Assembly: GCA_045546695.1 (NCBI GenBank)
Contig: JAZQDE010000045.1
Location: 1 to 36,152, forward strand
Direction: 5' to 3'
Source of the DNA: SIG424 sp045546695
GTDB taxonomy: Bacteria; Bacillota; Clostridia; UBA1212; UBA1255
Length of the DNA stretch: 36,152 nt
The first letter of the stretch is position 1. Every line of letters begins with the position of its first letter. Shown piece by piece: positions 16,182 through 25,076 of this stretch. A program made the translations under genes and the position numbers. Under the pieces are notes generated by a model, which did no database searches, was not told where the DNA came from, and saw only the letters and a list, made by a program, of their open reading frames with translations.

Positions 16182-17746
16182 TGCTTTTTACTTCCCTTGG
16201 ATTTCTGGTATTTCTTGCAATACTGATACCATTGTATTTTCTTGTGCCAAAGAAGATACAGTGGATTGTTTTGCTTATCGCGAATGCCATTTTTTACGTA
16301 TTTGCCGGCACCAGGGGATTGATTTTTATTTCAGTAACGATAGTGACGACTTATATCGCCACTATGATTATCGACCATCTGTACAATGTGCAGGATAAAT
16401 ATCTCAAGGACAACAAAAGTCTGCTTGGCAAGGATGAAAAAAAGGCGTACAAAAACAAGATGCTCAGAAAGCGCCGCATCGTTATGGCGTCATGTGCATT
16501 GGTAAGTTTTGGCATAATCGCCGTCATGAAATACTCCGGTCTGTTTTTGAGAGGCACTGAGTTTGCAAAGAGTCTTTCCTTGATATTACCCCTTGGTATT
16601 TCATATTACACTTTCCAGACAATGGGATATCTTATAGATGTTTACAGAGGTACGTACAAGCCGGAGAAAAACATTTTCAAGCTGGCACTTTTTACCTCGT
16701 TTTTCCCGCTGCTTCTGCAAGGACCGATTACCAGATTCGGGGATATCGGAAAGCAGCTTTATGAGCCTCATAAATTTGACACGCACAACTTTACATATGG
16801 TCTTGAGCGTATTTTATGGGGTTATTTCAAAAAAGTCGTTATTGCAGACCGTATTCTTATTGCCGTAAAAGAGATTATTTCTGAGCCCGGTGAATATCAG
16901 GGCGTATACGTGCTGTGCGGTATGGTATTTTACGCAATTCAGCTTTATTGCGACTTTACAGGCGGTATTGATATCACTATCGGTATTGCCCAGATTCTGG
17001 GAATCAAACTTCCCGAAAACTTCCTCAGGCCCTTCTTCTCAAAGAACATCGCAGAATACTGGCGCAGATGGCATATTTCACTCGGCGTGTGGTTCAGAGA
17101 ATATCTCTTCTACCCTATTTCTGTATCAAAGCCGCTTCTTAAATTGTCAAAATTTACCAGAAATAAGATTGGAAACGGTATCGGAATGAGGATACCTGTG
17201 TACGTCGCCACTGTTACTGTATGGTTCATAACAGGTCTGTGGCATGGAAGTGCATGGAATTTTATCGTATGGGGTCTTCTTAACGCATTGATTATTATTG
17301 TTTCAGAAGAACTTTCTCCATTATATGCAAAATTCCACGGACATTTCCCCGGGCTGAAACAAAAATGGGGATACAGGCTGTTTGAAATTGGCAGAATGTT
17401 CTTTATTATGTGCTCGCTTCGCGTGCTCGACTGCTACCGCAATGTCGGCACAGCCTTTAAGGCTTACTCGACCATTTTCACAAAATTCAATTACAATATT
17501 CTGACAGACGGCTCGCTTCTGAAGCTCGGCCTTGGTATATGGGACTACGTTGTTGTTTTCGCAGGCGTTGCTCTTATTATATCAGTCAGCCTGATTCAGA
17601 GAAAAGGCAGCGTGCGGGACAGAATCGCAAAGAAGCCACTCGGAATACAGATGGCAATATTTGCCACGTTGCTTTTTGCTATATTGATATTCGGCGCGTA
17701 TGGAATCGGCTACGATTCATCGCAATTTATATATACAGAATTCTGA
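16181..17746 (+). CDS. DltB-like MBOAT acyltransferase
   Basis: The 521-residue integral membrane protein of the MBOAT family (DltB/AlgI branch) moves the activated group from the carrier protein across the membrane. Family landmarks are WRRWHISLGVWFREYLFYP (H298) and the catalytic-type histidine in LWHGSAWNF (H355). It has about eleven hydrophobic segments, the first at the extreme N terminus. It overlaps the carrier protein gene by one base. The AlgI branch acetylates alginate-like polymers, but the carrier protein and ligase next to it favour the DltB role, by inference from context. Confidence 0.9.
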   Translation: MLFTSLGFLVFLAILIPLYFLVPKKIQWIVLLIANAIFYVFAGTRGLIFISVTIVTTYIATMIIDHLYNVQDKYLKDNKSLLGKDEKKAYKNKMLRKRRIVMASCALVSFGIIAVMKYSGLFLRGTEFAKSLSLILPLGISYYTFQTMGYLIDVYRGTYKPEKNIFKLALFTSFFPLLLQGPITRFGDIGKQLYEPHKFDTHNFTYGLERILWGYFKKVVIADRILIAVKEIISEPGEYQGVYVLCGMVFYAIQLYCDFTGGIDITIGIAQILGIKLPENFLRPFFSKNIAEYWRRWHISLGVWFREYLFYPISVSKPLLKLSKFTRNKIGNGIGMRIPVYVATVTVWFITGLWHGSAWNFIVWGLLNALIIIVSEELSPLYAKFHGHFPGLKQKWGYRLFEIGRMFFIMCSLRVLDCYRNVGTAFKAYSTIFTKFNYNILTDGSLLKLGLGIWDYVVVFAGVALIISVSLIQRKGSVRDRIAKKPLGIQMAIFATLLFAILIFGAYGIGYDSSQFIYTEF

Positions 17747-17770
17747 TTACACTGAAAAGGAGGCATTTTT

Positions 17771-18856
17771 ATGAAAAACAAAAGATTTCGATTTATCATA
17801 AGTCTTACTGTGACAGTACTTCTTTTTGTATTTGTCTGCTACCTTGCCCAGTGTATTCTGATGCCAAAATATACCGGTGTACGCAAAGAAGGCGCGTTGA
17901 TTTCCGAATACTATGACGAAGTAAAAGATCACGACGTTTTAATCATCGGCGACTGCGAAGTTTATGAAAATATTTCACCGATAACGCTCTGGGAAGAGTA
18001 CGGAATCACCTCATATATCCGCGGCAGCGCCCAGATGCTGGTATGGCATTCATACTATATTCTGGAAGAAACTCTCAAATACGAAAAGCCTGACGTTGTT
18101 ATTTTCAACGTGCTTGCGATGAAATACAACGAACCTCAGGACGAGGCTTATAACAGGATGTTTCTTGACGGAATGAAGTTGTCCGGCACGAAAATCGACG
18201 CAATCAAGGCTTCTATGACTGAAGAAGAGAGCATGATTACTTATCTGGCGCCGCTTTTCAGATTCCACTCCCGCTGGAATGATTTGTCAGGAGAGGATTT
18301 CAAATATATGTTTGGTGTTCCCAAGGTGTCTCACAATGGTTATCTGATGAGATGCGACGTTAAACCACTTGAAACCCTGCCCGCTTTTCGTCCTCCTGAA
18401 TTTACAGATTTTGGCGAAAACGCTTACGCTTATCTCGATAAAATTACCAATCTCTGTAAGGAAAACGACATTGAGCTCCTGCTCATAAAGTCCCCCAGCG
18501 TATACCCTCACTGGTACGATGAGTGGGATGAACAAATCGTTGACTATGCCGCGCGCAATGGGTTACAATATGTAAACACACTTGAGCTTCAGGACACAAT
18601 CGGAATCGATATGAAAATAGACACGTACGATGCCGGCAAGCACCTTAACCTATATGGAGCAGAGAAGTTTTCAAAGTGGCTCGGACAGTATCTGGTTGAT
18701 ACTTATGGAGTTAAGGACCATCGCGGCGACGCTGATACGGCTGAGCGCTACGAGAAAAAAGTTGAAGCATATTACGCGGAAAAAGCGCAGCAAGAAGCAG
18801 AGATTGCCGAATATGGCTACCTGAAGATTTTCAAGGATTACAAGGAGAATGATTGA
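17771..18856 (+). CDS. DltD-like membrane-anchored SGNH-fold protein with Cys nucleophile position
   Basis: The 361-residue protein has one N-terminal signal-anchor (about 6-30) and an extracytoplasmic SGNH-like domain. The block-I motif reads IIGDCEVYENISP, with C62 where the family nucleophile is normally Ser. The C-terminal acid/base pair is in DAGKHLN (D287 and H291). DltD takes part in the last step of the D-alanylation pathway, and this gene takes its usual place after the MBOAT gene. A Cys-Asp-His set could still form an acyl-enzyme, so I do not call it dead. AAGGAGG about 7 bases before ATG 17771 is a strong start signal. A charged coil ends the protein. Confidence 0.8.
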   Translation: MKNKRFRFIISLTVTVLLFVFVCYLAQCILMPKYTGVRKEGALISEYYDEVKDHDVLIIGDCEVYENISPITLWEEYGITSYIRGSAQMLVWHSYYILEETLKYEKPDVVIFNVLAMKYNEPQDEAYNRMFLDGMKLSGTKIDAIKASMTEEESMITYLAPLFRFHSRWNDLSGEDFKYMFGVPKVSHNGYLMRCDVKPLETLPAFRPPEFTDFGENAYAYLDKITNLCKENDIELLLIKSPSVYPHWYDEWDEQIVDYAARNGLQYVNTLELQDTIGIDMKIDTYDAGKHLNLYGAEKFSKWLGQYLVDTYGVKDHRGDADTAERYEKKVEAYYAEKAQQEAEIAEYGYLKIFKDYKEND

Positions 18857-18857
18857 T

Positions 18858-19388
18858 ATGAAAAAAACAAGACTTTTTATGGTTATACTGGCATTACTTA
18901 TGCTTTGCACTATGCTTGCGCTCACATCATGCGGCGATGAAGACAGTGGCGTGGTTGTAGACCCTAACGCCACGAGCGTACCTTCACAAACCAGCGCATA
19001 TTTTTTCAAGTCCGGTGAGTCAAAAATCAATCTGTTTATGACCCTGTCTGATGTGAAAAGTGCCCTTGGCGAGCCAAATGCTACTTACGAAAACCCCAGT
19101 TGCGGCTACGTAGGCATGGATGTTTTCTATCAATACAGCGGTTTTGAACTTACAATAAATGAGATTGACGGCACTCAGGTTGTTACAGATATTTTCATCG
19201 TAGATGATACTGTGTCTATTCCCGAAGGTCTGAAAATCGGTGACAGCGAAGAGAAAATTTCCCAGCTTATGGGTGAAAAATATACAAAAGACGGCAGTGC
19301 TTACAACTTTGTAGACGGCAATACTTTGTTACAGATTCTGGTAGAAGACGGAGCAGTGAAATCAATTGAATACAAACCTGCAAACTGA
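18858..19388 (+). CDS. lipoprotein, BamE-like repeats possible
   Basis: The 176-residue lipoprotein has a lipobox LTSC after a hydrophobic leader, so it is anchored on the outer face of the membrane. Two small repeats follow, each with a GD(S)/LSDV start and a G-E helix end (SDVKSALGEPNATY and SEEKISQLMGEKYT), reminiscent of BamE/SmpA-type folds. ATG 18858 is chosen over ATG 18849 because AAGGAG (18842-18847) is 10 bases from it and only one base from the other. It starts one base after the DltD-like gene stops. Its function is unknown; it may be a scaffold for the surface transfer complex. Confidence 0.75.
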   Translation: MKKTRLFMVILALLMLCTMLALTSCGDEDSGVVVDPNATSVPSQTSAYFFKSGESKINLFMTLSDVKSALGEPNATYENPSCGYVGMDVFYQYSGFELTINEIDGTQVVTDIFIVDDTVSIPEGLKIGDSEEKISQLMGEKYTKDGSAYNFVDGNTLLQILVEDGAVKSIEYKPAN

Positions 19389-20130
19389 AAATAACATAAA
19401 AACATTAGGTATAATCGGCGGCATGGGAGCTCTCTCTACCGCTGAACTTTTTTATGACATCGTCAGGTTTACGAAGGCAGACGCAGACTGCGCTCATCTG
19501 CCTGTTCTTATTGATAACGATCCATCTGTACCCGACCGAACACAAGCAATCGAGCAGGGCAGCAACGCCCCTGCTGTGCATATTTCACGCAACATACAAA
19601 AACTGTCAGCGCAGGGTGCCGATATTTTTATCGTCTGCTGCAATACTTCCCATTATTTTTATGATGAAATACTCAAGGAAACCGGTGAAAATATTATAAA
19701 TATGCCTTTCGTTACAGCCGGCTTTATATCAGAAAAAGGAATAAAAAAGGTGTGCGTTCTGGCAACAACAGGCACGATACAAAGCGGTATCTACACAAGA
19801 GCGCTGGAACATTTTGGTATTGAAGCTCTTATTCCCGGCATCAATGAGCAGCAGCAGATAATGGATATTATTTATAAAGATATCAAAGCCGGAAAACCTA
19901 CTGACGAGGAGGCTTTTTACAAGCTTCTGGAAAAAGAAAAACATCTCCTGGGCGCGCAGACATTCTTGCTTGGTTGCACAGAGCTGTCTCTGGCGGCAAA
20001 GAACATGAGCTGCCGGCTAAAGGAACAATTCAGACTTATCGACCCGCTGGTAATAAATGCCTGCCATTGTGTGACTGCATGCGGCAAAGAGCTTACCTGC
20101 GAGGCGAAAAACATACTTAAGGTGATGTAA
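19366..20130 (+). CDS. aspartate/glutamate racemase family protein
   Basis: The 254-residue cofactor-independent racemase converts L- to D-Asp or D-Glu. Both catalytic cysteines are present: C92 in CCNTSHYF and C204 in GCTELSL; GIIGGMGALST is the N-terminal phosphate/substrate loop. The start is TTG 19366, the only in-frame start near that loop, overlapping the lipoprotein gene by 23 bases with no clear Shine-Dalgarno site, so it is likely coupled to the lipoprotein gene. It is unexpected inside a dlt-like operon, where the usual amino acid is D-Ala made by a PLP enzyme. Hydantoin and maleate racemases share the family, but TELS and the paired Cys favour Asp/Glu. Confidence 0.85.
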   Translation: MNTNLQTENNIKTLGIIGGMGALSTAELFYDIVRFTKADADCAHLPVLIDNDPSVPDRTQAIEQGSNAPAVHISRNIQKLSAQGADIFIVCCNTSHYFYDEILKETGENIINMPFVTAGFISEKGIKKVCVLATTGTIQSGIYTRALEHFGIEALIPGINEQQQIMDIIYKDIKAGKPTDEEAFYKLLEKEKHLLGAQTFLLGCTELSLAAKNMSCRLKEQFRLIDPLVINACHCVTACGKELTCEAKNILKVM

Positions 20131-22104
20131 ATGATTGGTATTTTGTTTTTATTGATTTACATTTGTCTGGGTGTATTGTTTGCTAACATTTACCTGACAG
20201 ATTCAAGACCTTTTACCCGTGTGTGGGCAGGTGCTACTACAGGTGTCATATTCCTGATGTGTTCGCACGTGCCTTTTTCACTCTTTATGGACTTTACGAT
20301 TCTTTCCCATATTCTGGGATTGCTTCTGACGACACTTCTTGTCTTTGCAGCATGGTTTTTCAAAAACCGACAGATAATCAGAAGCAACAATCTGGAAAGT
20401 CGCCGCGGCATTTCGCTTCTTGTGGGCTCGTGGAAAAATCCTATTATCAAAGGCGAGCTTGTTTGTCTTGCTTTTGTAATACCAATGACGATATACATGG
20501 GCATCTGCCTTTATAACCACACACTGAATGAAGTGGTAGACGGCGCATACTATACAGGCCAGTGTACTTACGGCGACATGAATTTCCATCTGGGAATTAT
20601 TACCTCTATAGCCGAGCAAGGTACATTCCCGCCGGATTACAATATTTTCCCGGGCGTACAGCTTGATTATTACTTCTTCTGCGACTCAATCTCATCATCA
20701 CTTTATATTTTCGGTTCATCCTTGCGCACTGCGTATATTATTCCGATGCTCGTAGCCTCATTCCTTACGTTTACCGGTTTCTGGATGCTTGCACTGCAAG
20801 TTTTAAAGCGTACTTCCAAAGCTGCCATTGCATGGGTGCTGTATTTCTTTAACGGCGGCTTCGGTCTCATCTATTTTCTGGATGGACTTGGCGGCGATGA
20901 CAAGTCAAATTTTACAAGAATTTTTGACGAATTCTACCAGACGCCCACAAACTACCGTGATGGCGCAGTGTCCGGCACAGCCAATATTCAATGGACAAAT
21001 ACTGTTGTTGATATGATGATTCCCCAGAGGGCTACCCTGTTTGGCTGGATGGCTGTCTTTCTCGTTATTTTCCTGCTTTATAAAGCTGTTTTTGAAGATG
21101 AAAAAGGTCTGTATCTCCCCGCCGGTATCCTCGCAGGATGCCTTCCCATGATACAGACATACGCATATTTCACAATCGGCATCGCTGCCATTTGCTGGAT
21201 TATTTTCACAGTTGTACGCAACAAATTCAGTCTGAAAACAATCTTTTCATGGCTGAAGTTCGGCTTGCCCGCGCTGGCACTGTCAATTCCCCAGCTCATG
21301 ATATGGATTTTCGGTGCAACAGACGGCGAAGGCTTCATACGTTTTGCCTTTAATGCATACAACGAAACGGACAACTGGCTCTGGTTCTGGGTGAAAAACG
21401 TCGGCATTGTGTTTGTGCTTCTGCTCCCGGCGATTTTCAGCGCGTCAAAACGCCTTAAACTTTTCTACTCAGCCGGCATAGCAATTTTCCTGCTTACCGA
21501 GTTCGTCGTTTTCCAGACTCTGGTATACGACAATAACAAATTGTACCTGATGTGGTATGCCTTTTCCGTTATAATCGTTGCAAACTTTATGGTAGATTGT
21601 TTCGACAAACTCCATGAGATGAAGGTCGCTCGAGTGCTGCTGGCAGTTATTGTAATGGTAGTCGCTACCAACGCCGCATTTTTCACGATGTGCCGAGAGA
21701 TTTATTCAGGTACAGATGAAAAGGCTTATTGCCTCTACGACGCACAGCAGGTCAAGGCAACTGAATTTATTCTTGAAAACACAGAGCCCGACTCACTTTT
21801 CTTGTCAAATTACGACCACAATAATGCCATTTCCTGTCTGACAGGCCGTAATATTTTCGTAGGCGCCGGTACGTTCCTCTATTCCCACGACGTACCATAT
21901 TCAGACCGTCAGAAAATAGTAAAAGAAAGCTTTACTGACGAGGTTGCTTTTGAGGAAAACAAAGAGCTTTACGGCTTTGATTACGTTTATATTTCAAATT
22001 CCGAAAAATACAATTTCAAGGGCCTTATTCTGGAATATTTCCAGACAAATTATACCTGTGTATATAACGAAGACAACATTCTGATTTTCGATGTAAGGAG
22101 CTGA
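20131..22104 (+). CDS. GT-C-like integral membrane glycosyltransferase
   Basis: The 657-residue protein has about thirteen membrane helices and a C-terminal soluble domain (about 535-657). The first large outside loop begins GDMNFHLGI (D149), followed by PPDYNIFPG and YYFF. This is the layout of GT-C enzymes that use polyprenyl-phosphate sugars (the DUF2298/YYY group). It probably adds a sugar to a lipid-linked or extracellular glycan. It starts directly after the racemase stop (TAA then ATG) and ends 6 bases before the GH106-like gene. The sugar and acceptor are unknown. Its place in the operon suggests it helps build or decorate the polymer that the dlt-like system modifies. Confidence 0.75.
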   Translation: MIGILFLLIYICLGVLFANIYLTDSRPFTRVWAGATTGVIFLMCSHVPFSLFMDFTILSHILGLLLTTLLVFAAWFFKNRQIIRSNNLESRRGISLLVGSWKNPIIKGELVCLAFVIPMTIYMGICLYNHTLNEVVDGAYYTGQCTYGDMNFHLGIITSIAEQGTFPPDYNIFPGVQLDYYFFCDSISSSLYIFGSSLRTAYIIPMLVASFLTFTGFWMLALQVLKRTSKAAIAWVLYFFNGGFGLIYFLDGLGGDDKSNFTRIFDEFYQTPTNYRDGAVSGTANIQWTNTVVDMMIPQRATLFGWMAVFLVIFLLYKAVFEDEKGLYLPAGILAGCLPMIQTYAYFTIGIAAICWIIFTVVRNKFSLKTIFSWLKFGLPALALSIPQLMIWIFGATDGEGFIRFAFNAYNETDNWLWFWVKNVGIVFVLLLPAIFSASKRLKLFYSAGIAIFLLTEFVVFQTLVYDNNKLYLMWYAFSVIIVANFMVDCFDKLHEMKVARVLLAVIVMVVATNAAFFTMCREIYSGTDEKAYCLYDAQQVKATEFILENTEPDSLFLSNYDHNNAISCLTGRNIFVGAGTFLYSHDVPYSDRQKIVKESFTDEVAFEENKELYGFDYVYISNSEKYNFKGLILEYFQTNYTCVYNEDNILIFDVRS

Positions 22105-22110
22105 CAGATT

Positions 22111-24291
22111 ATGGACAAATTTCTCAAACCGATGCGTATTTTTCACAATTTTTACTATCATGATGTAGGCGGCGACAGCGCCCCTGTCGATGCTAAAAAG
22201 AAGGTCGTTGAGAATTTTTTAGATGATCTGGATAACTGCGGATATGGCGGTTTTGTTGCCAATATAAACCTTGATAATTACCTTTGCAGCCCTGAAAACG
22301 ACGCCCTTTTTGTTCATTGTATTGAATATGCCGCAAAACTGAATATGCGCGTGTGGATTTATGACGAACACGGATATCCGAGTGGCGGCGCCGGCGGACT
22401 TACACTCAAAGAAAATCCCGATTTTGAGGCAAGAGCGCTTGCCTGCGTTACAAAAACTGCCATTTGCGGTGAGCAGATTACGATTGATCTTCCATATGGC
22501 CACGAAGCGCTCGTCTGTGCATACGCGGTAGATAAAAACGATTTGCGGACCGACCTTAGTAGTTATGTCGGCGAAAATGACCGTCTTGAGTGGACTGCCA
22601 CATGCGATTGCGACGTTTACTACATGGTGTCAAAGCACAGCTACGAATACACTCACGCTGCCCATAACGTTCATTCTGCGCGTCGTTACATTAATTTGCT
22701 TGATAAGTCTGCCGTTAATGCATTTATCAATAATACGTACAAAAAATACCATAATCTGGTTGGCAAATATTTCGGAAATACCATTCAGGCATTTTTCACC
22801 GATGAGCCATCTTTGATGAGCGCATATATCAACACTGCATTGATTCCGCCAAATGTTACAGACCCTATTGATGAAAATATCCCGATGCTCCCTGTGTGCA
22901 ACTGGGATAAGTCAGTATTGAATGAATATTTCGCCCGCTATGGCAAAGATTTGCGTTTTGATTTGCATTATTTGTTTGGCGGCGACACTACTGAGGCAAA
23001 AAACGTCAGATATAAATACAACGAATTGATTTCAGACCTGCTTGAGGCTTCATATTTCGGGCAGATCGGCGACTATTGCAAGAGCGTCGGCATACATTTT
23101 TCCGGCCACGTTCTACTTGAAGAGAGCCTGCTTCATCATTCTGTTTTTGAAGGAAATCTTTTCCAATTTATGACACATATGGGAATTCCCGGCATTGATA
23201 TGCTGACAACTATTCCCAGAAATATCCTGAATCAGGCAACCACAGTCAAAGTTGTTGCGTCAAGCGGTGCATGGCATGGTAAAAAGCATGTGATGTCTGA
23301 ATCTTCCGGTCACGTCGAAGGTGCCAACAGCATAAAATTCGGCCCGGCTGAGATTGTAGGCAGTATCTGCACACAATTTGCGCTCGGAGTCGACACGATT
23401 GCTTCTTATTACGGCCACGGCTCATATACGAAGGAAGAAAATGCCACTTTCTGTAATGCTTCCGGTCGTCTTTGCAAGTTTTTCGAAGGTGGCGAATCCA
23501 CAACTGACGTGCTGCTCTACTATCCGATTGACAGTATGTGGAGTGAAAATATAGGTTCCGATAAGGATTTAGGCCAGCGCGAGTACACTGCCGCCGCCCT
23601 TGCTACAAACAGCAGTTGGGAAAAATTGGTAAACAGCCTGATTCTTGCTGATTATCAATATGATTGCGTTGATTTTAAAGCTCTTCTTGATACCAAATCA
23701 GACGACAGCGGCTTTATCGTAAACCCAATAACAGGTCATAAATATTCTGTACTCGTTATTCCAAAAGTTGTTTCGCTGACAAAGGTGCTTCTCCATAAAT
23801 TGGCAAATTTCGCCGCTAATGGCGTGAAAATTATCTTTGAAGACTTGTCTGCCGATGACTTATTTATCCCCGAATGTGCAGATGACAATTCTTTGTCTGC
23901 ATCATGCCACGTTCTGATTAATTCAATATTGGCATCGCCCACAGTTATAAACAGCCCTTCGTGTGATCATACTCTGTCGCTGCTCCCAACTTTTGCGCTT
24001 CGCCACGTACTTTTTGAAGAGAGCGACCCCGGCGTTCTGTCTTTGCACCGGAGAAATACTGTTTCCGGCTTTGATTCTCTGTATTTGCTGTCAAATCTTG
24101 ACAACACAACAAAGAATCTTCATGCAAATTTCGCTGTCGATTGCCCCTCCGGCAAACTTAGCGTCACTATTTGCGATGTCAGGACCGGCGACCTTCATTC
24201 ATTTGACGCGCAGGCAGAAAATGGAAGATGCAACATTACAGTTGATGTCGATGGCTACAGCGGCGTACTTGTAGGTTTTACCTCTTTATAA
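22111..24291 (+). CDS. GH106-like glycoside hydrolase family protein, cytoplasmic
   Basis: The 726-residue protein resembles GH106 (alpha-L-rhamnosidase) proteins. VWIYDEHGYPSGGAGG (about 80-95) is the characteristic early motif, followed by FFTDEPS (about 230-236) and a barrel with SESSGHVEGA and a TIM-like middle. It lacks a signal peptide and the C-terminal beta-sandwich domain of longer family members. It is predicted to be cytoplasmic, so it probably acts on internalised or lipid-linked oligosaccharides, or is not a simple secreted hydrolase. It is the last gene of the operon; its 3' end overlaps the convergent gene by 14 bases and a terminator lies at 24328. Catalytic residues were not assigned. 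Confidence 0.65.
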   Translation: MDKFLKPMRIFHNFYYHDVGGDSAPVDAKKKVVENFLDDLDNCGYGGFVANINLDNYLCSPENDALFVHCIEYAAKLNMRVWIYDEHGYPSGGAGGLTLKENPDFEARALACVTKTAICGEQITIDLPYGHEALVCAYAVDKNDLRTDLSSYVGENDRLEWTATCDCDVYYMVSKHSYEYTHAAHNVHSARRYINLLDKSAVNAFINNTYKKYHNLVGKYFGNTIQAFFTDEPSLMSAYINTALIPPNVTDPIDENIPMLPVCNWDKSVLNEYFARYGKDLRFDLHYLFGGDTTEAKNVRYKYNELISDLLEASYFGQIGDYCKSVGIHFSGHVLLEESLLHHSVFEGNLFQFMTHMGIPGIDMLTTIPRNILNQATTVKVVASSGAWHGKKHVMSESSGHVEGANSIKFGPAEIVGSICTQFALGVDTIASYYGHGSYTKEENATFCNASGRLCKFFEGGESTTDVLLYYPIDSMWSENIGSDKDLGQREYTAAALATNSSWEKLVNSLILADYQYDCVDFKALLDTKSDDSGFIVNPITGHKYSVLVIPKVVSLTKVLLHKLANFAANGVKIIFEDLSADDLFIPECADDNSLSASCHVLINSILASPTVINSPSCDHTLSLLPTFALRHVLFEESDPGVLSLHRRNTVSGFDSLYLLSNLDNTTKNLHANFAVDCPSGKLSVTICDVRTGDLHSFDAQAENGRCNITVDVDGYSGVLVGFTSL

Positions 24292-25012
24292 CAGGTCTTA
24301 CCATTTTTTTACTGTCATCACTAAAATAAAACAGCCAGTAACCATCATATTGGCTGTTTTTATATTTCTTTTTCGCATAGACCCACCTTCCATATTCGTA
24401 GGTTCTTTTTTGCTTATTTCCGGGCACGCCAATAATGGTGAAAACTGCCTCACCGGCAGTATATTTGCCTGCCAATAAATGGCCGAACAGCTTAAAAGCC
24501 CTCTCTGCCACAGAATAAAAGCCCGATGAAAAAATTAACCCTTGTGCTTTCAGATAATTGATATTCTGAACAGGCCCCCACTTATAATTGACGTTCACTG
24601 TCTCAAACGGATCAAACGCGCCGCCCTCAGAAGCCGAATCCTCCTCAAAAGCCGAATCCCCCGCATACGCCTCCACAAGACAACACCGCGCAACCCTTAC
24701 ACCTTTAAAAGACACATAAGCGTACACGGCAAAGCCCTTTTCACCTGCAAAGGAAAGAAAATCATCAATTGCGGAAGCTGAAATGCTGAAATATACAAAA
24801 GTTCCCTTCGCCCCCGGCGCAAAACGACGCAAAATCAACTCGCCCTGAGCACCAATCTCAGATTCCATAACCAGAAAAAGGCAATCTGACATCTGATCAA
24901 CCTTGCATTTGACAGTATAACAACCTCCGTTTTTGTCGCGGCAAGGCTCAAAAGATACGTATCCTGCTGTTTTATCGGCAAAAACAGACGCGAGCTTATA
25001 ATATCCTTCCAT
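24278..25012 (-). CDS. hypothetical protein, start abutting a terminator
   Basis: I do not recognise this 244-residue protein. It has no signal peptide or membrane helix. The N-terminal half looks like a beta-rich domain (YVSFEP, LFLVMES, FVYFSI). A central acidic patch follows (about 124-135), then a basic C-terminal half with aromatic residues (GYWLFYFSD). Six cysteines are present. The ATG at 25012 lies immediately after the T-run of the preceding terminator, and the only Shine-Dalgarno-like sequence (GGCGG) is in the terminator's 3' arm. The gene therefore should be translated only when transcription reads through. Confidence 0.65.
   Translation of the reverse strand: MEGYYKLASVFADKTAGYVSFEPCRDKNGGCYTVKCKVDQMSDCLFLVMESEIGAQGELILRRFAPGAKGTFVYFSISASAIDDFLSFAGEKGFAVYAYVSFKGVRVARCCLVEAYAGDSAFEEDSASEGGAFDPFETVNVNYKWGPVQNINYLKAQGLIFSSGFYSVAERAFKLFGHLLAGKYTAGEAVFTIIGVPGNKQKRTYEYGRWVYAKKKYKNSQYDGYWLFYFSDDSKKMVRPVIKR
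24328..24362 (+). terminator. terminator of the dlt-like operon, inside the convergent gene
   Basis: AAAACAGCCA (24328-24337) pairs with TGGCTGTTTT (24351-24360), followed by further T/A. It ends the 12-kb operon but lies within the 3' coding part of the minus-strand hypothetical gene. Confidence 0.7.
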
Positions 25013-25055
25013 AAAAAAACCGCCATAAAATTAAGTTCCCTTAATTCTATGGCGG
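25013..25055 (-). terminator. strong terminator of the pheS operon
   Basis: On the minus strand the arms CCGCCATA-G-AATTAAG and CTTAATT-T-TATGGCGG form a near-perfect 16-base stem around GGAA (25055-25020), followed by seven T. It lies just after the DUF4846-like gene and just before the next minus-strand ATG at 25012. Confidence 0.9.
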
Positions 25056-25076
25056 AAAGTAAATCAATATAACAAA

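Noticed and set aside
12246..20130. Calling the operon a standard teichoic-acid D-alanylation (dltABCD) operon.
   Set aside because: The Asp/Glu racemase, the Gly/Lys pocket changes, the Cys in the DltD-like protein and the extra surface genes do not fit the classic set, so I call it dlt-like only.
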